64,000 bases of DNA from Sordariomycetes sp. S80-01Y (lineage: Eukaryota; Ascomycota; Sordariomycetes). The position numbers were made by a program, and so were the translations under genes. Under the pieces are notes generated by a model, which saw only the letters and a list, made by a program, of their open reading frames with translations, was not told where the DNA came from and searched no databases. This document shows, one piece after another, positions 43,495 to 54,443 of the stretch. Positions within the stretch are counted from its first letter, which is position 1. Each line of letters starts with the position of its first letter. The stretch is taken from positions 682,001-746,000 of the forward strand of contig JAXQJY010000032.1 in NCBI GenBank assembly GCA_037042185.1. Reading direction: 5' to 3'.

Positions 43495-45489
43495 ATGGCT
43501 CCAACTCAGCCGCCGCCTCCTCCGCCAGCTCCTCGGCCCCGAACATCTACCCAACGACAGCATCGTGACGAGAGTCGAGATGCAACAGACAACATCCCTT
43601 TCACTGTTCACGGGCAAGATGGCTCTGCCGAAAACACCGAGTTCTTGTTTGCCAGAGCCAGCCAAAAACCAGGGGGCGTTACCCTGCGGTCCGTCGTAGC
43701 CCATTTCCTCGGCGCGCCGCAGACGGCCAAAGCACCAGCCGAAAAGGTCTTCCACATACTTGGACGCCTGCGATGCTTGCAGCACACGCTCAAATGCCAT
43801 AATGAAGGGCTTGCTATCATGTCTCCTGGATTCGTCTCTTATTGGCGGCAGTACACTGTCAATCTACTTTCCGGATTTGGCTGTCACCTCGAGCCAGAAC
43901 CAAAAGCAACCAGCATCGACGGTCTCGATGAACTGATAGTAGCTCTGGAGACACAGTATAGTAACAGGATCAACGACGCTCGCGCCCTCATCAACAACGG
44001 AAAGGTCTCATTTTCCGGACTGAGTGAACTATTCCGACCAGAAACGGTTGTTAAATCATCCGTAATCTCGGACGGTGCTCCGTCTATATTCAGGGTTGTC
44101 GATTCATACTTCGAGGAGCGGCGGTCCATGTTTGGCTCGCAAAAGCTGTTCCACCTGTCCCTTGAGATGGTGGTTCCGCTGGGCGAGCACTTCTCGGTGA
44201 CAACCTTCTCCGAGGTCATCACCGCCTGGCAAGGAGAGCGACCGCGCAGCTTGTCGGAATTCACTTATCAGCCCGTGCTTGACTCTGAGAAACCTGCCCT
44301 CCTGAAGCGGGCGCAAGATGGCGTGAGATTCAGCCGGGGAGGCGCAAACTACCTTGCCTACACACCGGACAGTTTCTTCATGCACACGGCTCGCTCTCGA
44401 AACAACGTGTCAACGTCCATGTCGCAGACTGTGAATAGCCCCAAATCTCGCAACAGGGGCCGCATCATGGTTGACATGGCCCGAGGGGCATCTTTGGGTC
44501 ATCATCCTTGCCAGGGAGTTGATGAAGCAACCCTTGCAGTCATTCAGCTCGCTGGCAGGTACCGTCACTGGCTGTCCAAGCGAAGCGAAGCCCATCAGTC
44601 TGATGCCCTTGTTGTATGGAATGAGGTCCCGGATGAATTCTTGATTACCTTCTGGCCAGCCCTCGTCGGGTTCAGCTTTACGGCCAAAACGTGGGGCCAT
44701 GTCCTCATCAGCGGTCTTTCAGACATTGAGTTCCAAGACCGGGCCTTTGATCGTCTGGTTCTTTCACAAGATAGGAAACAGCTGATTCGTGCAGTGGTAC
44801 GATCCGGAACAACCGTGCAAACTCAAGATCTTATCAGCGGCAAGCAGGGCGGCTTGATCTTTTTATTGCACGGCCCCCCTGGCGTCGGAAAGACATTGAC
44901 AGCCGAAGCGGTGGCAGAAGACTTGCATCGGCCACTCTACTACGTCACAATGGGCGAGCTGGGGGCGAATTCGGATGATCTGGAGAGAAGACTGACAGAT
45001 GTCCTCGAACTTTGCGCAGAATGGAATGCACTTGCAGTGTTGGACGAAGCGGATGTTTTCTTGGAGACGCGGAGCACATCCGACCTAGTCCGAAACACCA
45101 TGGTATGCGTTATGCTTCGCATACTGGAATATCATCCTGGGATCCTTTTCCTCACCACGAATCGAGTCCGCACCCTGGATCCGGCCGTTGAAAGCCGAAT
45201 CACCGTGGCCATTCGGTACGAAGAACCGAGTCGTGAAGACCGGGAGCAAATTTGGAAGGCCCAGCTCGAAGACGTGCGGGGAACAAACAATTTCCGCTAC
45301 GACGTCCTTGCTAGACAACTACTTAATGGACGTCAGATAAAGAATACTGTGAGGTTGGCTCTGAGTCTGGCAACAGATCAAGGGACCCCCTTGAGCCAGC
45401 CGATCTTGACGAAGACACTGGAGGTGACGTCTCTTGGGCGACAGAACATAGAGGCGGACAACACGTGGACAGAATCTGAGAAGAAATGA
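43495..45489 (+). CDS. Single-domain AAA+ ATPase of a fungal-specific type
   Basis: A single-exon gene of 664 residues. The N-terminus is Pro-rich, and residues about 50-430 hold an uncharacterised region typical of fungal AAA proteins of the DUF7025 type. A single AAA domain follows: Walker A HGPPGVGKT near residue 462, Walker B AVLDEADVF near 515, sensor 1 FLTTNRV, and a likely arginine-finger region DPAVESRI. The C-terminal lid contains RQIKNTVRLAL. There is no second AAA domain, membrane span or targeting signal. These proteins are numerous and variable in filamentous fungi, and the cellular role is not known. The tandem position before the Zn2Cys6 regulator is convergent and not operon-like. 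Confidence 0.82.
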   Translation: MAPTQPPPPPPAPRPRTSTQRQHRDESRDATDNIPFTVHGQDGSAENTEFLFARASQKPGGVTLRSVVAHFLGAPQTAKAPAEKVFHILGRLRCLQHTLKCHNEGLAIMSPGFVSYWRQYTVNLLSGFGCHLEPEPKATSIDGLDELIVALETQYSNRINDARALINNGKVSFSGLSELFRPETVVKSSVISDGAPSIFRVVDSYFEERRSMFGSQKLFHLSLEMVVPLGEHFSVTTFSEVITAWQGERPRSLSEFTYQPVLDSEKPALLKRAQDGVRFSRGGANYLAYTPDSFFMHTARSRNNVSTSMSQTVNSPKSRNRGRIMVDMARGASLGHHPCQGVDEATLAVIQLAGRYRHWLSKRSEAHQSDALVVWNEVPDEFLITFWPALVGFSFTAKTWGHVLISGLSDIEFQDRAFDRLVLSQDRKQLIRAVVRSGTTVQTQDLISGKQGGLIFLLHGPPGVGKTLTAEAVAEDLHRPLYYVTMGELGANSDDLERRLTDVLELCAEWNALAVLDEADVFLETRSTSDLVRNTMVCVMLRILEYHPGILFLTTNRVRTLDPAVESRITVAIRYEEPSREDREQIWKAQLEDVRGTNNFRYDVLARQLLNGRQIKNTVRLALSLATDQGTPLSQPILTKTLEVTSLGRQNIEADNTWTESEKK

Positions 45490-46102
45490 GATGCGTTGTT
45501 CTATTAAGGGGGGAGCTGGACGTGTCCTTTTGTTCCTAGTCTCTGAGTTAGGAGCTTGGGGAATCTTTACATACTTCTTATTGTTGTGAATTCCCATTTC
45601 AGGAAAGAGGAAGAGGAAACACATGCTGACTCCGATCATGTTTCTTTGGATAATCTGCGTGCAGGGCAAAAGTACCTTTAAGAGAATGTAAGGTCTCCCC
45701 AGTGCATGGCTAGATCTAAAAGCAAGTTCTGGCTCCTCCGAAAGAGTAGGTAAAAGTCAAGGAAATTCCCCTGCACCCAGGCTTGACTGACGCAAGAATC
45801 CCTGCGAGGGATATTCAACTACTACAAGTAAGCTTTACCGTAGTTGTTACCTTATCTATGACCTTATGGAGCCATATCTTCACCAGTCATATGAATGTGG
45901 TGCCTGATGTAAGGTTGAATTACCAATTTCCAGGTGAAGTAGTACCCTTATCGCTACTAGCAGTATTGCCACTTCCCTCTTTCTGTGTTGAAGATGAATG
46001 GGCGAAGTCAGTGAACGGGCATAAGCTGAACAGACGGAGACTGTGTGCCACGTTCCGTTTCTCCATCGATACTTATGCGCCTGCATACGCATCACATCCT
46101 GG
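45490..46102. other. 3' intergenic region between convergent genes
   Basis: About 610 bp. A 213-codon plus-strand ORF crossing it is mostly the antisense shadow of the transcription factor's last exon. Nothing else is seen. Confidence 0.5.
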
Positions 46103-48597
46103 TCAGGCCTTATCCTCATCATCTAAAACAGTTGTAAGATCTTTGATGGCCGCATGGCCCTCGAAATCCGATGCCAAAGCCTCGGCCGTGGCCACGTTGG
46201 GGTTAGTCAGAGCTAGGTCCAAGTCCACCATGAAGGTCGCTCGGATGTCTGCCGTCTTATGGCTCACGCCGTTTCCCCGTACGTCATCCAAAATCTGCCG
46301 TGCGTTGATGCTGGATATCCCGCCGTCACGCAATCTCATGGACAAAAGACCCTCGACGACGGCTTCAGTCACGCGCCACGACCGACGAAGCCCCTCGTAT
46401 CCGTACAGGCAGAGCAAAAAGTAGAAGAGTCCATTCTCGCTCTCATCGGCGGTTTGAAGTACCGCATTCGCGACGTAGACCAAAGCAGTGTGCCACAATA
46501 TCGTGTACGCAGAAGACTTGTATCCCGCACGGTAATTGACGATGAGTCGTTTGAGTTGGTTGACAGATGCCTCAAATACATTACCAGCTGAAAGTGTTGG
46601 GCTGGCGAACGTTCTTAAATGAGGGATTGCTTGCAGTGGACCGCTCACAAACGGCCGGAATATGTCGAGAACAGCAGCATGAAACCAGACACTAACATAT
46701 CGATAAGCGACTGGAAACTTTTCAAGCCAGACTTACATACTTTGGAATTGTAGGACTAACAGCTACTCAGGGGTGACTCACTGTAATATCAGAACATGAT
46801 GTGGGTTTGCGCCGTCCTGTTTGAGGGCGGAGGGCAGGGTGTTGCTCCACGCTAATAGTTCTCGAAACTTGAACTCGGCAAAAGTAGCATCAACATGGGC
46901 GCCAAGTGGCCCTTTCGCATTTCCGTAGTACTCCATAACAACTTCGTGTAGAATGTTCCAAAAATTGCAGAGATGCGGGAACGTCCGGCCCATGTACTGC
47001 GGCATTGATCTCGACGGTTCGACGGTTTGATGCTGCGAGGTCCCACCACCTTGGAACTCCAATCTTTCGTCTCCAGGTGGCGGAAGCTGCGGCGGGTATT
47101 TTGGGCATACCATGCCAGGTTGATGGTAGAAAAGCGACATGAATCTTGAGGACTGTCAGCGCAGCTCCCGAGCATGTTCCTGGCTGTTGGGATCGCTTGC
47201 ATGATCCAATTAAACACGCCCCACGAGGCGTATTTATATGCGCTTCGAACGCTAGGTGTAAGCTCAGCAAAGCGCGACTCGTCCCCAATCTCGACTCCGA
47301 ACAGACCCATGCGCGTTCCCATGTTTGAGGCTTCGGCCAGGTACGTGAGGACGGCGTGGTCCCTGCCTTGGCCTATGTATGCCAGGCTCAAGAACTGAGC
47401 AGTGGCCATGTTCAGTACCGTATCGCGGTGACGTTCTGTAAGCCAGAGTCTTTCAGCCTCCGCACGGAAGTTGCTCGCAAACCCTTGAGCTTCCTTGTCT
47501 ATAGTGGCGTACATTTGCTAAGTCGCACTTAGTCAGGTTCTGAATAGGCAGCGGGTAAGGCTTCAGCTTACACAGGCCCAGTATAACAATGCGTTCACCA
47601 GAGGTGCGGAGCAGAAGTCGGTTTTGTGGTCAACGAGGTCGGATATGAACAGGCTCGGCTCGAAGAACCCGAGAAGGGGGTGGTCGGTCTCCATGTATAG
47701 TGAAATGGCACGGGATGCCAGGAAGTCACCTATCGGCACAGGTGTCCAATATCCAACCTTGAGATTGCTGAGACGCGGATCACAGAGGGTCGCCTCGTTT
47801 TCGTTTCCACGCCCATTCGCTACAGAGGCCGAAGTGTGCGCGAAAGATGCGCTGAAGGAGTTTGTGTTCGCTTCCGGTGGCGTCATGCTCTGCTGAGCGG
47901 GCATCGTATTTCTGGATACTTAATTAATATATAGAAGCGCCATATGTTGACAAGGAAACGTACGATGGCTGGGTTGATGATCCACCGCGCGATTGGGTCA
48001 GTCGATCTAACGTGTCCTGCTCTATGGACACATCGCGCATGGGGGTCAGGAAGGGATACGCGATGGGATTCTGTGTCCCCAATTCAAGGGAGGCAGATGA
48101 CTGTTCCAAAGTGGCAGAGGCAACGGCGAGGCCGGATGGTTGCGCGTTGAGGTTGATGCCGCCCCGTAGCACCGAGGCAACCTTTTCTGGTCCGGCCTGG
48201 CTCCGCAGAGCTTTGAGAACTTGGTCAAATTGCCCCTCAGGGAGAGAAGAGAGAAGATGGACAGCCTCATCAAAGGCCGGACTTTCCCCAACGGTTCGCT
48301 TTTGATCATTCCGGTAGAGGCACCGAGCAGTGTCTCCTTCGCACGCAAAACATGCAGGCCTGTGGCCGTCACACTATTCAAGTCGCCTGTCAGTGGCCAA
48401 GTTTCAAAGTGTCCGGTCAATACTGCAGGGCATACTTTGATCTTCTTCCTTCTACAGTTGTTGCAGGCGACCGACACGATGGACCTAGGATCTCTGGTGC
48501 GTTTTCTGACGGGCCCCGAAGAATTGGATGCCTCTAGCGACGAATTCTGCTGAGTACATCCTGCAGGAAGAAGGCGGGCGTAACTTCGATTAGCCAT
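46103..48597 (-). CDS. Zn2Cys6 binuclear-cluster transcription factor
   Basis: Six exons (48597-48436, 48373-47964, 47911-47572, 47517-47201, 47144-46782, 46691-46103) give 726 residues in frame. The zinc cluster is split by intron 1: CNNCRRKKIK in exon 1 continues as CDGHRPACFAC and TARC in exon 2, giving all six cysteines. A variable region follows, then the fungal transcription-factor middle homology region with ASWGVFNW and FYHQPG, then PPQLPPPG. The segment VWFHAAVLDIFRPF is also typical. Intron 4 (47145-47200) starts with GC; no GT donor in this stretch preserves both the FNW block and the next frame. Targets are unknown. The nearest genes (an AAA ATPase and a gene-poor region) give no pathway hint. 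Confidence 0.87.
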
Positions 48598-51433
48598 TGT
48601 CGCTTGTACCAGGATGGCTGGGTATGAAGCTCCTGGTCGTTGTAGATGTAAAGGTCCAGCCGGCGCCGGCGGCTACGGGGAGAATTGAATGGATAACAAT
48701 CGGAAAGGTACCCCAACTGAGCTGGCTGGCACAAGAGCGGGGTACGTCAATTCATTTCGGACCTGCTCTTGGAGCTGATGAGCTTAGAGCGCAGTTCAGC
48801 AGGCTGTTGTCGGAATGGTGCCATTGTCTCTATCAGCCACACGCCAATAGACCCAGGCTCACTCGCGTACGGAACCTGTCACGCACAGCGCATCCCTTTC
48901 ATCTATAAAAGAATCTTGATTTGCCTCTCTGATTCTGTTCAAGGCTACGTTAGGAGATATCTGGCTTGCGCGTCAGTACAGATCAGCAGCAGAGACTTTG
49001 TGTCCGGTAGCTTCTGAGAAAACGTCCGTTACCCCTTTCACGCTATCCAAGGCAGCGGTCGGAAATCTACGATTATTATCTCATAGAACATGAAAGATCT
49101 TCGACCTACATATCCGAGGGTGCAAAATGGATTCAACGGCTGCTCACTGGCCCTGCTTCCCCCAACCCACCTTGACGGCCCCCTGGTCCGCCTGTCATCA
49201 TGACGCAGCGATGGCAAATAAGATATGCCATATTTTAAAGTGCGTTCACGGACCGCATTTGCTGGTTCTGGAAATGCATTGCCACTACTGTATTACCACC
49301 GGCCTGCATGTCTTGTAGGACCCAGAAGTGATGATGTGAAAGCTGCTTCCACGGGCGGGTTGAAGTGTCATACAGCAGCCCCAGGGAGACACAAGTTCTC
49401 GATGCCCCGAGAAGACATCCGCGGGAACAAGTCCCCGTTGCTTTTAATGGTGGGCATCCCGGCGCTCTGATACTACTACTAGTATTTGAGTGGCATCTTA
49501 CTCAATCGGGAGATTTCCTGCTAAGCCTTCTCCACAGCCTGTCGAAAGCGAAAGTCCAAGGCTGCCGCACTCCGTCATCGGTTGGCATATGAATGTGGTC
49601 GCCCCTTGGAAATTGGACGTCTAGCTGATGCCTCCAGTACGACTGCCGAGCTCCTGAGTGTGTGCAATGTACACTAAGCCGTACAGAATGTCGTTCCCCC
49701 TGCTGCGTATGACCTCGCATGGGGGAGAATCAAGAAGTGACCTGTGTAGATTTCTTACTCTAGTGCCAAGAGCATCCAGACATACAAGTAGTTATCTGCT
49801 CCATATCTGCTCCAGGTTCCGGGAGACTTGTACAATTCTTCGTCGCGCTGTCTCTTATATATCCAACCTAACCCAGGATTAGGATCCCCCCTGACCCCCG
49901 TCCCAGTTGCACTTTCCACGGGAAGTGTCTCGAAGCAAAGTTAGATAACTTGGTTCAAGAGGTCGCGAATTCGTGATGTGAAGCTTCTTTTGTCTGGAGG
50001 TGTAAGCGACGTTGTTCCGAGTCTCCCTAGACACGGCCCGTTGCTAATGCTGATGAGCAACAAGCGTAGCAAGGTTTCCCTCAGCTCTCATGCCTCTCAC
50101 AGGCTCCAGGCCCTCTACTAAATCACAGTCCGAGCCCGGCTGAGAACTTCTAGTCCCCGTACCTCGGAGCACGTCGCAGGCACCCATCGCACTGGAGGGG
50201 CGTTGTCACCTGCGTATGCGAGATGGTAAAGCTGGCCTAGGATGCTTCGCGAGTTTTTGGGTTGCAAGAAAGCAATGTGCCTTTCCCCGGTCGTCGTGTG
50301 ACCCTTAACGTGTTACGACAAACACCTCGCTTGGAATACGGCTGCCGTCGAGGGTCTTCTTTGGGAAAGGAGTCTACGGCCCTCAGTTGTGTCTCTTGAG
50401 TGAGTCGAGCGAGCGAGCATGACTCCAGCCGCATACCCTTCTCAAGGTTTGCTAGTGTTACTTCACAGATAATACAAGTCAAGTTGGTCACTTGCCTCGC
50501 TCGATCTAAACGTTCCGAGGTCGGCTTGCAGGCTACCACCTCGACTCGGTGCCTTTGATCTTCGCGCAGGGTGACTGCCTGGGCCGGGTCCCGTGATAAC
50601 TTGATGTAGAGACGCTGCAATAGCGCGGCTGGTGAAGCCGTAGTAACTGGCAGGTGTCGCTTTACAGCGTATCGCAAGAGATCGGCGGAAGGCGCAAGAC
50701 GAATCCGCGATGATTGTAAGTTGGAATAAGCTGACCCTGATAGACGGTGAGATCTATGAATATCCATCGTGTTCAGTGAAGGCGACCTCATGAAGCATGC
50801 TCTGAACTATTGCTAGCTACGAAGTAAGATTGATTTGGGCTTAGTGTGAAAGCGGCACAGCTTGGATCCTGATGGGTATCCGAGGTAATTAATGATGACC
50901 TTACGTGAAAATGTCGATGATCGCATCTACCCACGGTACCAATTATTATAGTACGTGTCTACAGGTGTACAAGTCCCTGGAGATGGCGGAACACGTGCTG
51001 TGGCGACACTGAAAGCCAGGTGATCAGACGCCACCTTTGACACGCACGCAGATCGCCTCCTCTTTAAGTCGCACCGCTATCTCGACGCTAAAACTCCCGC
51101 CTGCAGCAGCCTGCTGGTAGCGGTGCCAGTGCTTTCCAGATGCCAGCGGAGGCAGTGCCTGCAGCATCACCATTACCACCACCACCACCACCACTGCACC
51201 GCCAGACAAACACCCATTGCTTGCCCACCGCCCACCGAAACCTCCAACCTACAGCCTCCAACTGGCATCATTGCGACCACCGACGCCTTCTCTCCCCTGA
51301 ACCCAAACTTTCGCAACGGCAGACTCGATTGCGAGACGCGCACCGACGATAGCCCTACCGTCCTGAACGAGACCTACGATCCCACCCCGACCTCAATTGA
51401 AAGCGCTCGCTGAGCCGCCACCGATTGCCCAGC
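48598..51433. other. Large intergenic region with no convincing gene
   Basis: 2.8 kb. The longest ORF (50237-50791, minus, 184 codons) has no recognised domain, no good start context and Arg/Ser-rich composition. No transposon, tRNA or long repeat was recognised. The right end holds the CAC microsatellite and leader of the SEC4-like gene. Confidence 0.5.
51169..51194. repeat. (CAC)n microsatellite in the SEC4-like leader
   Basis: An interrupted CAC/ACC run of about eight units, about 240 bp upstream of the ATG, in a C-rich region likely to be the 5' leader of the Rab gene. Confidence 0.8.
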
Positions 51434-52280
51434 ATGTCGAGCAATCGCAACTATGATTTTCTCGTATGTCGCCTTCCCGTGTACACGATCCTCTTGAACC
51501 TTGGGGCGATGCGCATCTGACCGCCGACCCTCGACACCGCCCATCCAGCTCGAACGGCTCCTCCAGCCCCTATCCCACCGAGCCTCCATCCCGCCGCCCG
51601 CGAAACACGCGCAAGCTGACAGTCTGGCAGATCAAGCTCCTCCTGATAGGCGACTCGGGCGTCGGCAAGTCGTGCTGCTTGCTGCGCTTCAGCGAGGACT
51701 CCTTCACCCCGTCCTTCATCACCACCATCGGCATCGACTTCAAGATCCGCACCATCGAGCTCGACGGCAAGCGCGTCAAGCTGCAGATCTGGGACACGGC
51801 CGGCCAGGAGCGCTTCCGCACCATCACCACCGCCTACTACCGCGGTGCCATGGGCATCCTGCTAGTATACGACGTGACCGACCAGAGGTCATTTGACAGT
51901 ACGTCCTCTCGTCGGCCCCCGCCGGGGGCGCTCGAGGCTGGGAGGGTCGCAGGCTAACCGACGCAGACATCCGCACCTGGTTCGCCAACGTAGAACAGCA
52001 CGCCACCGAGGGCGTTAACAAGATCCTCATCGGAAACAAGTGCGACTGGGAGGACAAGCGCGTCATCAGCACCGAGCAGGGCCAGGCCCTCGCCGACGAG
52101 CTCGGCATCTCCTTCCTCGAGGTCTCCGCCAAGAGCAACATCAACATCGACAAAGCCTTCTACAGCCTCGCCGCCGACATCAAGAAGCGCCTGGTCGACA
52201 ACTCCAAGAATGAGCAATCGACGGGCTCGGGCGTCAACGTCGGCCAGAAGGACGGCGGCAGCGGGAGCAAGTGCTGCTAA
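51434..52280 (+). CDS. SEC4: Sec4/Rab8-type secretory GTPase
   Basis: Three exons (51434-51463, 51631-51898, 51967-52280) give 203 residues. The 10-codon first exon ([10 protein letters not shown]) joins [16 protein letters not shown] after a 167-bp intron. All G motifs are present: P-loop GDSGVGKS, switch [10 protein letters not shown], switch [15 protein letters not shown] and VSAKSN. The effector region and the [16 protein letters not shown] stretch identify the Sec4/Rab8 subfamily (SrgA in Aspergillus). The C-terminal CC is the double geranylgeranylation site. It drives docking of post-Golgi vesicles at growth sites via the exocyst, which in filamentous fungi means hyphal tips. An ORF starting upstream at 51466 lies within intron 1 and is not used. 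Confidence 0.95.
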
Positions 52281-52686
52281 ACCCGGCAGCGGACGGAGCG
52301 GTGGAGGAGGTTGCGCATTTCTGACGGAGCGAGATGTTGGAGGGCTGGCTTTGAAGAGCATGCGTCGAGCTTACATAGTGAGAGGGGGGAAGCTGCGAGG
52401 GCAAGTTGGCGACCAGCGCTGCGCAACCGAGGGAGGATCCATCGAGGGAGGCCATGTCTTTTGTCTTGTTGTGTCTGTTTTTACCGTCCTGTTCTCTGTC
52501 TCTTGTTCAGATCCCCCTAGAGAGCAAATATGGTCTGGAGTTCTTGGCTTTGCTTGCTGTTTGTCGATAACGGGAAGAAAATGCGACGGTCTTTCGTCAA
52601 CGATCGTGCCATTTTTATGTGAGACACGCGGTGCTATTTATGTACAGGATGTGATATACATATTGACAGGAGACATCTGAGGGGGG
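52281..52686. other. 3' intergenic region between convergent genes
   Basis: About 400 bp of trailer sequence, T-rich towards 52620. No gene is seen. Confidence 0.5.
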
Positions 52687-54136
52687 CTACCACTCAATTA
52701 CTTCCACATTTGCCATGGCGCGGCCCTCGATGCCCGTCTGATCCGCCGCGAGGACCCTCTGATGCCAGCTCCTGTGAAAACTCCGGGCTTCCCAGTCCGA
52801 CTCAAACGCCAACACGTATCTCACTTCAGGAACCTCTGGCGCCTCGTCCTCATCCGCCGCTGCCTTGGCTTTAGCCCTTCCGGCCTCATCTTCTAGGGCC
52901 TTTGCCCTAGCCGACAGATGTCGTGCCTTCTTTTCCAGATTCAGAGGTATAGGCTTTGAGGCCTTCCACGCCAAGTCCCGACGCAAACCGTCCTGCCGTA
53001 TCAGACTCGACAGATGCTCCCCCGAAATCAGCCCCGGTGTAATGCTCACGACAGCCACAGCCGGTCTCTCGCCGTACCCGCAATTCTGCACCAGCGATTG
53101 CAGCTCCCTAGGCCAGGGGTACTTCTGCGTGGTCCTAGACTTCTTCACGTCGAGAGCGCGCCTCGTGGGGGTCGACAGCGTCAGCGCCGCTAGGTCTTCG
53201 GCGATGTCGTCGGGCGTGTTCTCGCAGTTGGGTCGTAGCAGGTGATCGGGGACCGTGGCCTGCCACAGGCCCGTGTCGGAGGAGAACTTGTGGTGCGCGA
53301 GCCGCTGGAGGCGGTTGAGGTTGGAGGCGTAACTCTGAGCAGCGTGCGAGGAGATGAAGGAGACCTGGTAGCAGCCCAGCGGCTTCAGGGTGTGCGGATC
53401 GCGCTGCTGCTCAACTGTGGATGTTAGCGCTCCGATGGAGCTGAGGATACTGAGACGTACCTTTTTTTATGCCACTGCTCCAAGCAGAAAGCCCCTTCGG
53501 CGCGATGCGATGGAAGTCACTCGCGCTCAAACTCTTGCTCACAGCCCGTATCAGCAGCATGTTCTTCTTGCTATCAGCCTCCAACGCCTTCTGCGCAGCG
53601 ATCTCCTCCTCTAGTATGCCGTCGTCCCTGCCATCCTGGAAGTCCCTTGCAAGCGGCGAGGCGGACTCGAGCTTGCTCCAATCGATTTCGGCACGGGCGA
53701 AGCTCGAGGACAGTCCGCGCTGGGCTGCAAACTCGGCCTTGGTCGAGCCAGCGCGCGCTAGGGCGGCTGCGAGGTCGAAGTCAGGCGGTTGGCTGCCGTG
53801 ACGCCTGTGCGGTGGTCTGCTGCGTTTCGCTCCGTGAGCGCTGGCGTCGGTCTGCGACGATCGTGTCTCTGTGGTGGGTCTGTTCCTCCGCTTCAGCAGC
53901 GGCCATTCCTCCTGCTGTTGTCCCTTGGCAGCGTTGGCGTCGATACTGGGCGCTATGCGATCGCGCAGCTGCGAGAAGTCGGTCTGCGGTTTGGACTTCG
54001 GCTTGAAGGCGGCTTTGGCGGAGTCGAGGTTGGGTGGTGAAACTCCGTGCTTCCGCTGCGCCCAGGTGGCGTTGAAGGAGTTGCTACCGGTCGAGGCAGA
54101 TGAGAGGGGCGCGCGTGGCCATTTTGGTGGCTTCAT
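52687..54136 (-). CDS. Conserved-looking protein of unknown function
   Basis: Exons 54136-53461 and 53414-52687 over a 46-bp intron give 467 residues in frame. The N-terminal half is basic and disordered, with Ser/Pro/Arg runs (KRSRPPHRRHGSQPP). A helical stretch follows (FDLAAALARAGSTKAEF, then LEEEIAAQKALEADSKK). The C-terminal half has a folded appearance, with alternating strands and helices (LGCYQVSFISSHAAQSYASN and later RYVLAFESDWEARSFHRSW), which could be two RRM-like alpha/beta units. That is only a guess. The charged helix RAKALEDEAGRAKAKAA lies between them. No signal peptide or membrane span. Mitochondrial RNA-related proteins in fungi can look like this, but I do not recognise the family. 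Confidence 0.72.
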
Positions 54137-54443
54137 GGAGGGAGAGGCCGCATCGGGGAGGGGTCGCTGATGGTAGATGGGATGTGAAGATCGGAGTTGA
54201 GAAGTCCAAAGTTGACTGCCGAAGGTTGAAGTGGGTCTCGTCTTCCGGGTTGCGGGACTGCGGCTTGGTGACGGAAAAGGGGTTCAGCCACCTTGTGAAA
54301 AGGGGAGTCGGGAGTGACTGGAAATGCTCGTCATACGGCTGGCATATGTGTAAATATTGCTGTAAAGAGAGAGAGCCTTGCGACGTAACGGGGTATATTG
54401 CTTAAGTAACGGGTTCTTCTGAGCTTGTGGTTTCGGCTGAGCA
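54137..54443. other. Short spacer between tandem minus-strand genes
   Basis: 307 bp containing the promoter of the preceding gene and the trailer of the AAA ATPase. No TATA box is obvious. Confidence 0.45.

Noticed and set aside
50237-50791. A 184-codon minus-strand ORF in the 48.6-51.4 kb gap
   Set aside because: No recognised motif or promoter. It contains a few cysteines but no consistent spacing. It remains possible, but I cannot support it.
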